From Mesostigma viride (Eukaryota; Streptophyta; Mesostigmatophyceae; Mesostigmatales; Mesostigmataceae), in NCBI GenBank assembly GCA_009746045.1, contig RPFO01000027.1, forward strand, positions 2,926,109 through 2,988,108: a DNA stretch of 62,000 nucleotides. Direction: 5' to 3'. The notes beneath the pieces were generated by a model. That model was not told the origin of the DNA, searched no databases, and saw nothing but the letters and a program-made list of their open reading frames with translations. The number at the start of each line of letters is the position of its first letter. The first letter of the stretch is position 1. Positions 1-10,700 of this stretch are shown piece after piece. The position numbers were made by a program, and so were the translations under genes.

Positions 1-620
1 TCCAAATCTGGCCACTCCAGATTCTCCATCCCATGCAAATCTGGCCACTCCAGATTCTAGCTCCATCCAAGGTCCACATACTGGATTGCAGGTCAAACAC
101 AGGATCGGCTCCAAGAAGGAAAACTGCAGCAGGAAGACGTCTCTGGATGTCAACCACTGGAAGCATAGCTTGTTGACCAAAGCATTCTGACCACAATTGT
201 CATGTAGACCATAGGCCCAGAACTGGAAGACAGAAAATGTCCTAAGGCCCTCATCCAGGTGACTACAGCAAGTCGGCCATGAAGAAGGCGCAGGTCACCA
301 GGAGAGAATGGGATCTATGAGGTAACAAAAGAAGAAACTGAAAATCCCACCATGCAATCAGTTTCACATGCAGTTCCCACCATGCAGCCATAGCCTTAGC
401 CTAGTCCTAGTACAGCCATGCTACGCCCTGGCTATGTTCAGATTACTTGCCCACGCTCCTTGCTATGATATGCTCACATGGGTCTTATTGCACCCACAGT
501 TTGCCGGATCGTTAGCCTGTCCTTTTAGCTAGCCGCGCCCGATTGCAGCTGTGGCATGCCTTTGGCATGAAGGAGACTGGGGGTCTCTGCCCTTTCTCCT
601 GTAGTGCACACACAGGGATT
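1..620. other. No gene recognised; short direct repeat
   Basis: A 23-bp segment at 3-25 is repeated exactly at 36-58. The rest shows no exon-like coding stretch, RNA gene or mobile element that I can recognise. Confidence 0.5.
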
Positions 621-686
621 AAAAGCACTTCGGTGCTCCGTGACTCCCCAACGGGAGCACGAGTTTAATTAATTAATTAATTAATC
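621..686 (+). mobile_element. LINE 3' terminus: hairpin plus TAAT tail
   Basis: A stem-loop with core CTCCCCAACGGGAG, flanked by CGTG and CACG arms, is followed by a run of about five TTAA units (664-685). The same hairpin and tail end the reverse-transcriptase LINEs at 39660 (minus) and 42690 (plus). This is therefore the last ~60 bp of a strongly 5'-truncated copy of that family. Nothing upstream of 621 could be matched to the LINE body. Confidence 0.65.
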
Positions 687-2190
687 AGTTTCACAGGCAA
701 ATAATGATGTCCATCTGCCATAGACCTCATAGATCTCCTCCTCCATGAACAAGGCACACGCATCAGTCTCTCTCAACTGCCGGAACGGTGAGAGCAACCA
801 ACACAGTGTCTTGGAACTACTCAAGGCACCCAAGACTGCGACCATCAAGGCTCAATGCACCACTCAGTGCCAAGTGGTAGTGACACCGTAGACAAAGGCA
901 ATTCAGCACATCATTCATAATGCAGAGCCATGGTGGTCCAATTATGCGACAGCTGGTAAACTCGAGACAACCAGCACGTAAGCGTATTAATTCATCTGGC
1001 CGCCTCGGGTAAACGGGAAACAACCATGCAGAAGGCAGTCAAGGCACTGGCCAAACAGAGGTACTGTCTCGGCATGGTGAACGGGATACCACCAGCAGAC
1101 AAACTCGTATATACTCAAGAGCTCGAGCAAGACCCCCTTGCATCATGTACAACTGATGGTGAGTGAGTAGTCCTGAACTCAGGGTCCAGATGCTAGCATA
1201 CTGTTGTACGCAATTAACTCAATCAGAGAGAGGCTCTCGATCAGGCAGGTATGAGAGGATATCACAAAGTCCACTCACGGAAGGCAGCAAGATAGGCAAA
1301 GAAATGAACAGAGGTGAGAGGTGAGATCTTCCCAAGACAAGGATTAGCAAGCAAGGAAAGATCAGAAGGGGGTCAGAGGACAGTGACAATGATCAATAAC
1401 AAAGGCAAGCAATTGACAAGCAGTGAGGAGTTAGAGCAACAAAAGTCACTGGTAAACTCCACACTTCATGAATGCTCGTCTGCATCCCTGTTATGATAGC
1501 CACAAAACGTCCTTTATACACACCCTAGCTAGCAACTCTGTTCATGATGTCCACTGCTCCAAAAGATGCACACCATTAGGCCACTCCATAGGCCTTGCGA
1601 ATACTCAAAGCTCTCATTTAACGGTGAGAACTGAAGAAGGTGAGTACTCTAGGTGTGCACACAGTCTTTATATCTGGTGCACTGGAGTCACAGACTGCAC
1701 GCGGAGAGCTAGAGAGAGCTTGAAAACCGGGAATCACATGAGAAGTATGACTCCCACTGGTTCTGACCATAAGAACTTCATCAGTTGTCAGCAGCGCCCG
1801 CTAACAAGAAAGGCTTACATGCAGAGAAAGCCCAAGTAATTGAAGTCCAGGTCACTGAGGAAAAAGCATAATATTTAAAACTCAGCCATGGCGTACTGGC
1901 ACAGCATTTATCCTCAGGCAAGCTCGAATAACACTGCAAACAACCAAAACCATGTGGGGATTCCATGGTATATCCAACACTGGGACAGATGCTACTGACT
2001 GCTTTTATGACTGAAAAACAACTGTCACGCATCTATCAACCAACTGTACATCTTTCCTTAGTAAGGCAACCAGGGGCAACTGTATAGGGGCCTGGCCATT
2101 TTCCAGGCATGAGAACTCGGCAGACTCCTAAACAGAAATGGCCTCCTTGCACCGGGGTATAATACATGGTCTTGATACATTTATGCGGTG
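687..2190. other. No gene recognised
   Basis: Only short open frames with no family resemblance occur here, and no repeat array stands out. It could be intergenic or the intron of a gene extending off the left edge. Confidence 0.4.
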
Positions 2191-2194
2191 GGGT

Positions 2195-2315
2195 TGCTGT
2201 TAGGCAGATAAGTGGCATGCCCAGCTTACAACTCTGCCTTGTTGTGATGGAATTATGTGTGCGGCACAGCCTATGCGAAAGATAGTCCGCAGCAGGTCAT
2301 CACATACAATCGTAC
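2195..2315 (-). mobile_element. Decayed LINE reverse-transcriptase tail
   Basis: On the minus strand this reads LLRTIFRIGCAAH and, a little further on, VVSWACHLSA. The intact LINE at 40051-41055 reads MLRSIFRVGYAAH and LQLVGHLART in the same order. Part of the spacer between the two motifs is missing. I read it as an old, internally deleted fragment of the same LINE superfamily; chance similarity is possible because the match is short. Confidence 0.45.
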
Positions 2316-3156
2316 ATACATGCCATTCCAACTGCCCGTCTGCACAGAGTTCTCTATCCAGTGGGCAGTGGGGGAGCCCGGGGGGGCTTCCACGGTTTAA
2401 TTTTACGTCAAGTTCCCGGCTCCGCCCGTTTAGTCCGCGGGCTTTTGCGGGTCTTGTGGCGGCCAAATGTACATGGTCAGGCCATGCACTGATCGCGGCG
2501 TTCGGCTGATCGAGCTCAGGCTGGGCCGGCGTCAGATCCCCATCAAGCGATCCGCAGGGAGTTCTCTGGCTTCTTGCCGACGTGGATCGTGAGGAGCTGC
2601 GCTCTTGCGGCGATGTCGCTGAAGGGCAGGAGCCGACTGCATGGTGGGGGGCCAGCCTTGTCCCGTGAACCGGGAGGGCGGTGGGTACCCTGTATTGTCA
2701 TCCCTCTAGCATTGAGCTCCATGCGCGTGAAGATCTTGTCCTTGAGCTCGTCGAGAATCGAGACTCCGGGATCTCCCGCGGCTGAATGTCCAAGCACCTT
2801 CAGGAGGATCACGCGACAGCGGCAGCACTCACGTGGTTGTCGGTCTCGCCAGAGCTTCATCTTCCAGCAGTCCTCTAGCTCAGTGGCCATGGTGATGGTG
2901 GTAGAGGCTGCATGGCTCTTTAGCACCGGTCCGCCCAGGATCGAGTCGAAAGGTTATTGCGCTGGCCCTACTTGAGCAGGTAGGGCAGCCATGATGGTTG
3001 TTCGCTCGGCGATCTCCGGGACCTGCGTGGCCATGCAGGGTGCCCACCTAATTGGTGGCAACCATGCCTCTTAGGATAGCACATGTCGGCCATACCTAGC
3101 CTAGCTGTTGCGAAAGGTCTATGGGTGGCCACGTTGCCGCGGCGGCGGCCAGGTCC
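2316..3156. other. Unrecognised GC-rich stretch with opposing open frames
   Basis: Two overlapping open frames on opposite strands (2543-2926 minus, 127 aa; 2574-2975 plus, 133 aa) are present. Neither resembles a family I know. The minus frame has a basic, cysteine-containing middle and could be remnant transposon coding sequence. Its position beside the LTR relic at 3157 fits that, but no polypurine tract is visible. Confidence 0.3.
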
Positions 3157-3610
3157 GCGTTGGATCCGAGGCCTGATAATTAGTTCGACTAAAATGGCAC
3201 TTCGGCGCAACACCTAAGTCTTGTTGTTCTACTATTTAGGACTGTTTGTACAGCCTGTAAGACGACGCTGTACTTGCTATTCAGTCGGTTCTGTAGAACT
3301 AGCTTTTGTTACTTTCATAGATTCGATAGTTAGGCACTGGCGTACGTCGGTACTTTCGGTGCGTTGGTGATTTGTAGGTGTACGCGCCGTACGTCAATGA
3401 ATGTGTACCGAGTAGAAGTTGTTTTGGGTCGTACATATGGTCGATTCGTGTGAACTGTAGCGCCCTACAGATCTAGGTTCGGACCTTGCATCCAAGCAGA
3501 CTGTGCTGCATGGCACTGCTTGGCACTGCTGTAGGCCACCAAAGATAATAGTGTGTGGGAACGCTTGCCATTTTCACCCCCGGAATGACTGACATGAATT
3601 AAGTTAAGGG
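3157..3610 (+). mobile_element. Diverged, truncated LTR of the 51527-58324 family
   Basis: Read on the plus strand, this stretch aligns in order with the minus strand of the 694-bp LTRs at 51527 and 57631. Shared blocks include TTCGGCGCAACA, CTATTTAGGACT, TTGTACTTGCTATTCAGT, TTTTGGGTCGTAC, ATTCGTGTGAAC, GTAGCGCCCTA, ATAGTGTGTGGGAACG and TCACCCCCGGAATGA. Many substitutions and small indels separate the copies, and similarity stops near 3610, so the last third of the LTR is missing. No partner LTR or internal sequence is adjacent. It lies about 110 bp beyond the ribokinase stop codon. Confidence 0.75.
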
Positions 3611-3718
3611 CAGTCTGTTTATTATTCCATAAGTGTCACGGCCGTGCAGGTTGGAAAAGGAATGGTTCCCCATTCCTATCGTAACCCCCCCCCCTCACGC
3701 CACCCTCCTCTACCACCC

Positions 3719-4859
3719 TTATGCCACACCCCGCGCCACCCTGCCCAGTGCTTGCTCCCTGCTGGGTGGTTCCGCCCCTTTCCGCTCTACACACAGGCTG
3801 GCCGCCGCCGATGCAAACGCCAGACACTCCTCCACCGGCCTGCCCTCCGCCAGCATAACCGCGTACGCCGCAGTGAAGGTATCCCCCGCGCCCACAGTAT
3901 CGACCACCCGGTCCACCCTGTGTGCCGTCTGCCAGTAGACACTGCCCTCCTCGGTCAACAGCATCGACCCTTTTGTGCCCCGCTTCACGAGGATGTTCCT
4001 CGCGCCCATGGACTGGACTTTCCTGGCGGCCGCCAGAATGTCGGCATCCGAGCCCGCCAGAATGTCGGCATCCATGCCGGCGACAGGTGTCCCGACGAGG
4101 CGGGCCAACTCGGTCTCGTTGGGGCTCAATGTGTGGATGTGGGCTAGTATACCCGTGTCCAGCGGGCTGTCCTCACCCCCCATGTCTAAAAGGACGCGGT
4201 TGCCGGCAGCGTGGGCCGCGTGAGCTACGGCAGCATTAACCCAGTGGGGGACTTCTCGCTGTAGCAGCACCGTGCAGGGGGATCGGGTGACGCCGTCTAA
4301 CAATTCTTGTGGCAGCGCCCCCTGGCCGGCGTTACCACTGCTAGGACCCCCTTGACTATTACCAATCTGATCGCTAGAAACCCTTTGACTGCTAGGGCTA
4401 TCCGTTCGACTAGGGTTGCCATGTCCTCCCTTATTGGGAACGGTGGTCGATATACTTGAATCTGAAGTGATGCCCTCGCACCCGCCCCCATCCCCGCCCC
4501 CCCCCACCCGAGCATGTTCGCCCCCCCCACAAGGATGATCGAGTTCTCGCCAGATGGCAGCACCAGGATGATTGCCTTGCCACACCCCACGCCCGCCACG
4601 TCCTCACAGAGTGTCAAATCGACCCCCTTGAGCGCGTTTCTTAAGAGAGCCGTGTAAGGGTCACTCCGCCCGAATCGGCCCACGAAGCGGGTGGACCCGC
4701 CCAATCGGTGCGCAGCGATGGCCTGGTTGAGGCCTTTCCCGCCCGGTAGAACGGTCTCGACTCCGGAGCGGGAGGAGAGGGTCTCGCCGGGCGCCGGGAT
4801 TCTATTTATGTCGAGGAAGAGGTCGACGTTGGCGGATCCGGCGACAAGAAGCGGCGCCG
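3719..4859 (-). CDS. RBSK: Ribokinase (PfkB family), plant type; two exons, 5' exon missing
   Basis: Predicted to phosphorylate D-ribose to ribose-5-phosphate with ATP, probably in the plastid as in land plants. Exon A (4859-4508) encodes the N-terminal PfkB half with VAGSANVDLFLDINRIP, the sugar-binding GGKGLNQA and VGGANM. Exon B (4337-3719) encodes LLQREVP, LSPNETELARL and the catalytic loop VVDTVGAGDTFTAAYA, where the Asp of GAGD is the general base, then a stop. The intron 4507-4338 is GT-AG. Phase 2 joins exactly, giving NMLG-GNAGQG. Exon A opens after a pyrimidine-rich CCCACCCACCACAG acceptor in phase 1, so at least one upstream exon with the start codon and targeting peptide is missing; I could not find it between 4860 and 7700. 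A 24-bp tandem duplication inside exon B doubles an 8-residue ADILAGSD-type segment. Confidence 0.87.
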
Positions 4860-5020
4860 CTGTGGTGGGTGGGGGAGAGAGACAGCAGGTAGTCGCTTGA
4901 GTGGGTGGGTGGCATGTGGGGGTGGCATGTGGGTGGCATGTGGGTGGCATGTGGGTGGCATGTGGGTGGCATGTGGGTGGCATGTGGGTGGCATGTGGGT
5001 GGCATGTCGGTGGGTTGTCG
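4860..5020. repeat. 11-bp tandem repeat in a ribokinase intron
   Basis: The unit GTGGGTGGCAT recurs about nine times between about 4908 and 5006, immediately upstream (on the gene strand) of the ribokinase exon acceptor. Long histidine/proline reading frames here are by-products of the repeat. Confidence 0.85.
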
Positions 5021-7729
5021 GTGGGTGGGTTGGGATGGGTGGGTGGGCAATTATGGTTGGATGAGTGTGTGTGCTTTGGGGGGGGGAGGGAGGGAAGGGT
5101 ACGGTGTGTGAGCTGGGCGGATTGGAAATGGGATGGGGGGCGGGGAATGGGGGGGGGAGAATGGGGGGCAGGGAGGATGAAGAATTTTATGGAACGTTGG
5201 AAATGTAAAACATGGCGGGTACGCTTGGCTTGAGAGGGAGGGCGGCCAAGGAAGAAACAGGGTAGAGAGGCGTGCACATGAGTGCGCATGCATGCAGGTA
5301 TGGTCGAGGCAGGCAACAAAGTACATCCAATGCTGCCTAATGCCGGCACATGAGCACTCATGCATACATATATGTGCGTGTGGGTGTGTGGGCGTAGGAC
5401 GCGGGTGTGGGTAACGAGAATTGCTGTTGAACTTAGGCAACGTTCGACGTCTAGTACAATACATGGACTAGTGTAGCTATCGCTTTGGCGAAATTCCTTT
5501 AGCACATGTGGGGGTGAGACACCCACCATGAGCACTAGCACATTTGCACGTAAAGAGGGGGGGGGGGTGCTTTCCCACCATGTTTGCAGCATGGAGCGTC
5601 AGGGTACGCTGCCATGGGGGCCATGCCAGCTGAAGCTGCATGCAGTGGCCACGTCGGCTTTGGGGGAGGGGGAGGATGGTGTGTGTGCGCAGTTTGTGTG
5701 TTTGTGTGGCTGGGGTGGTGGGGTGGGGAGCGCGTGGAGTGAGCGCGACTAGTGGACGCTGTGGTGCCTCTACTGGTGCCTCTATCGCCACGTGTGTGTT
5801 TGTGTCGGTGAGCATCTAGTCACTCGTGAAAAGAAACAGGCGAGGCGTTTGATGTTGGCCATGGGACCACACGTACAAAGAATCAAATGGTTCCATCGGG
5901 AACTCCAAAGGCGGTCGAATCAAGGCAGTACTTCACTACGATGCCTCAGTATGGCACGGTAAGGACTGAACAATCATGCGTGTCTCATAGTAACCCCTCC
6001 ATTGGTGGGGGGTTGGGTAGGCAATTAAACTGCACGGCCCATTAACTTCTCGACTACCCGCAAAAGGCATGGGCGAATGCCGGCGCGCGCACGCAGATAG
6101 CCCCCCTTGTACACAACACGCACGTCACAGTCAGCGTCACAGCCGCTACGGATGTCTGCTGGGGGGTCAGTAAGCGAAGGTTACGCTCTGGCATTCCCCA
6201 CAGTGTATCCACCAACATAAAGAGGCCAATTAACGGGGTCAAACAACAACTTCCCCATTGTTAGTGATAAACAGTCAGGTAATCCGGCAGGCAGCCCTTT
6301 CGTAATGACTTCTTTAGCATCGTGACCGCCACCGACTTAGACACGCACCTTGAGCTCTGGCGGGCGTCCAACTTTGGCATCGCTTTCTTGTCACACAGAT
6401 AGGAGCAATTAGAGCTGCCGTTTTTTGCTTAAAAGCTGCCTTACCTCCACGTGCGCTTGAAACATACGCCTGGCAGGATAAAGTGGAAAGACTTAGCGCC
6501 ATATGGTTTACTGATATAAGCAGTTTGGTGCTAATGGATTCGTTGGTTGACAAACGACCTGCCAGCAGAGATGTGGGAGGCTCGTATATCCCAATCGCAA
6601 ATGTTAGGGCCTGAATACCGAATAAACTACAGTAGCTGTTGTGTAGACACAATTGAAGTTGCTTTTATGCCTTCCATGGTCACTTGCAGGGGATCGTAAA
6701 TTCGTAATTGATTCCTCACCCGCGCGCCATGAAATGTGCGTGAAAGAAAATCCTCCAGTCAACTGCCACGTGGCAAAACCCCATGCTTTGAGGTTCCGGT
6801 CTTCCTGTCGACTGTCGCCTGGCGTGATCCTGATGTGAGTCATGTGACCGCAGGCATGCACCTAGCAGCTGCTGGCTGGCACATGGGGGCATACGCCAGA
6901 AATGTCGAGCCAGCAGTTCAGTTTTGCAATTAATTTCCGTTGGCCCCAGCTGCAACAGCATGATAATGGCGAGCATTAACATGTGTTGTCAGGCTATCCC
7001 ACATGCTTTAGAAAGTCAGAGGCGACTCGATGGGATGGTGCAGGTACTGTAAGAAGATCCGGGGAGTCATAACTTTTGTCGTCAATATCGCGAAATGTTA
7101 TGTTTCGATATCTGACTCAAGTCAGCTTAATCCTCACTTAATACACTGTTTTTCCTTTATGACAGCTATCAAAGCGTTTTTAATCACCCAAAACCTGGCA
7201 GGCAGAGTCGCCATGGAAATTCTGTAAATGAGATGCCATTTTTTTTCTCGAGGTTGATTCCGTGCAGCAGACGTTGTGACCACCTGCGTTGACATCCGCT
7301 CCCATGCGACTCGAAAGGCCGGCTAGAGCAGAATTGCCGTCAGCTGACGCCGCCTTACCCGACGGAATTCAACCGCCATCAGTTGCTGGAACGTTCGATA
7401 CCCCACAACGTACCATGAAGCAAGATTTAATCGTGGAGAAATCCATGCTCGACACTGGTTTGGGTCAAACGACGCGGCTATATTTGAAGGTTGGTAACTT
7501 GCGGCCGACACAACGCACTCCTAGCCAAAATTTCCGTAGCCAGGCATGGCTTCAGGAATTCTGACCCGATATTTGCCGTCCACTATCTTCTCTTTCCTGT
7601 TCCCATTCTCGTGTGTTGCACACCTGCACTGCTGCACGACCCGTCACAACCACCCCTTATGAATGCCTTGTTTTGCTTATATTTATAAGTAATTGTTTAC
7701 AAAATTTTTGTTCATCTATTCGTTTATTT
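5021..7729. other. Intergenic and probable 5' ribokinase region; no exon identified
   Basis: The missing ribokinase 5' exon(s) and the promoters of both the ribokinase (minus) and the methyltransferase (plus) should lie here. Short G- or C-runs occur near 5080-5160 and 5550-5570. No open frame shows a convincing transit peptide or family match. Confidence 0.4.
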
Positions 7730-10700
7730 ATGAGCGCGCGCGCGTGTATATCGGTGCAGACCACACGGGGCCTGGAAGCTTACTGTGCGTCGGAGGTGTG
7801 CGAACGGGTGGCGGCAGCTGGCATCAGCGTGGCAATGGCCGAGGGTAGCTTGACGGCAACAGAATTACTCGATCGTGACGTGGATGCGGAGGAGGGAATA
7901 ATGTACGTGACGGTGATAAAATCGCTGTGCCGTAAAGCCGATGGGGGTGACGGAATGATGTACGTGACGGTCCTCCTACCATACCCCGGATGTCCTGATT
8001 TCCTGATATCGCACTAACAGGAGGCCAGAGCGTTTAGAACCAGTCGCGTGGATCAGTTCATTCAAAGCGATTCAGTTGGGTCCGAGAGCAAGGACATGGA
8101 GACGAGGGTATTGAAGGACATGGGGGTAGTAACAGGATTGTGTTATTTGAGAACTCGGGCGAGTGGTGATCAGGGCGCTATTCCTTACTTTGCGACCTAT
8201 TCTTGTACTACTATTTCTTAACACCCTATTTATGTATGTCCTGAGTCCCGACAATACCCCCTGGCAGCCCCTTCCCCGTCATGCTGTAACTGCCATGCCA
8301 TGCGGGGCAACCCTACGTGGGAATCCTTCCGTCTGTCATGCTTAGTCGCCATTAAATTCACATTCAAGCCACCACGGGGGTTTTGGCTTCATTGATACTA
8401 CTTTTCTTTCAACAACCAACAGTGTATGTTGAATGCCAAGCCAGAGTGTTTTATATATTTCCACGACCTCTCATTTTATGACCATGAACCAGGTCATCAC
8501 TTTTATCATAACAGCGTTGGACGTGTCTCAAAGGTGTGGATCCGTGCTGAAGGCTGTCAAGCTACCCTCACTTTATTGATTGCTTTCTAGCTGGCCTCAT
8601 CCGTGGCTGCCCTCGTGCCCACTGGTGTGCGCAGCGTTGCCTGCCATGTAGGCGCCGTCTTGGTGGTGGCCAACGCCATCACTCTGGCGCCTCATGTGCT
8701 GGCGGCGATGCTGGCCTCCCGCGTGCGATCGATCACCACCGTGTGCGCGTGGACGCACCTGTACGCTGACATCTGTCACGACATCAGCGCCGACCGCGCT
8801 CGGCTGCAGCAGCTGCCGCAGGTAGGGCAGGCTCTGTTCGATCTATTAGGTCATCCTTGTACCACCCGATCTACTAGATAATCCTTGTACCACCCGATCT
8901 ATAGATAATCCTTGTGCCACCTGATCTATTAGATAATCCTTGTGCCACCCGATCTATTAGATAATCCTTGTGCCACCTGATCTATTAGATAATCCTTGTG
9001 CCACTCCTTTCATTTCCTTCTGGACACCCTGTATTGCTGCGCGCGGCTGCAGAGCTGCCGCAGGTAGGGCAGGCTCTCCTGACTAGCAGAGGCCTTATTA
9101 CCACATATAATACCCGGGGAAGATCACAGGTATTGTAGGCTCTTCTAGATCTATACGATTGTCTCAACAGTACTGCTATTTTAAGAGCTTCCTGTTGTGC
9201 CCGGCGATGGACGCTGCCGATGGTACCTCTTGATATGTAAGTAGATTTGTACCCTTGTGGGTGCCTGGATGTCTAGTTTGGTTTCATCAAGTGTAAGTGC
9301 TTTCAAGTGTAAGAGTAAATGCAGCCATCACAAGTTTTCTGAAGTAAATAAGACTTCTGTTGGTGAGTAGTCGCATGCTGTCTCACTGACAATAGAAGCG
9401 TCTAGTACCAGCAATGCCGGCTATATCCACGATAGGTGTAATGGAATATGTCATTTATAGATGTAATAGATATAATAGATGTAATAGTATATATTCAGGA
9501 TAGGTGTAATAGAATATGTAGTATATCTATATAATAGATGTAATAGAATATATTCAGGATAGTTGTAACTGGTGGTTTCACTCAGGCAGAAACCATGCTT
9601 CTGTCACTGCAAGCATACATCTAGTCACTGTACGCAGTACAGTACTTCTGCAAGTTGCAAGCTCTTGGGGGCCACGCTACACATGGACAGCATCCATCAC
9701 ATGTGCCAACAGCAGCTGTCACATAATCAACAACACCTATGGGTGGCGCTAACCGCCAGCTCGATTTGCTTGACCGTTGGTACTCGATGGTGACAAGATG
9801 AGGTACCTTGGTACCTAATAACATGAAAGCACGTGACTGTATTGCGTGGGTACCAATAAGGGAACCACCAACCCTAATACCCAATAAGCACGTGACTGTA
9901 TTGCGTGGGTACCAATAAGAGAACCATTGACCCCTGGAACACAACGAGTAGGAGGGAGGGCTCAGGGCGCCTAATGCAGGGGCGGTGACCCCGGAAACAC
10001 GGCGAGAAGGAAGGAGGTGTGGAATACAAGCGCGATGGGTCACAAAGCACACCCCACACATCTGAAACCCAACCATGTCTGTTTTGATGACGGGCATATT
10101 CTACGGCTTGAACTGACTGTGAAGATAGCGACATCTGGGGGCTCAAATGAATCCCTATCATGGGCCTTCTCTAGCCGTTATAGCGAACCGTTATCCCTTT
10201 ATAGTGAACCATGATCCCTCTGTAGTGGATCGTTCTCACGCTCTCTCGTTCGCTCTCACCTGCTGCTACACGGATGCCAACCCCTGGCACCGTTTCCAGC
10301 GATGAACAGATGCATTAGGTGGACAGGTGGGCGCCCAGGTAACTAATCCCACGATTTTTTTCGCCTCCTGCTAACAATTTCTTGCTTTATCCGCTGGTGT
10401 TACGCAAATGATTGTTTAGGAGCCTCATGCGTGAAAGCTTGCAGAAAGCTTCGCATCTTGCCCAGCAGGGTTGCATGTTGCATACCATTTTGAGATAGGA
10501 CCGTACTTTTGATCCCTGCTTATACTTGCCTATACTTTCTCCCCTGTCTGTTTCTCCAGTTTCCTATCTTTCATATCCGCATGTATAAGCTCTAGCGTTG
10601 TTGTCAGGCTTGGCTTGTTTTCAGGTGTCGTCGTTTTTATGGCTATGAAGCAAACAAAGCACCGTGCCATCATATCACCAACATCGACACTACCAGTTCT

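Noticed and set aside
22-1839. Small ORFs near the left end (for example 1468-1839 plus)
   Set aside because: No family resemblance, no codon-pattern support, average length for random open frames.
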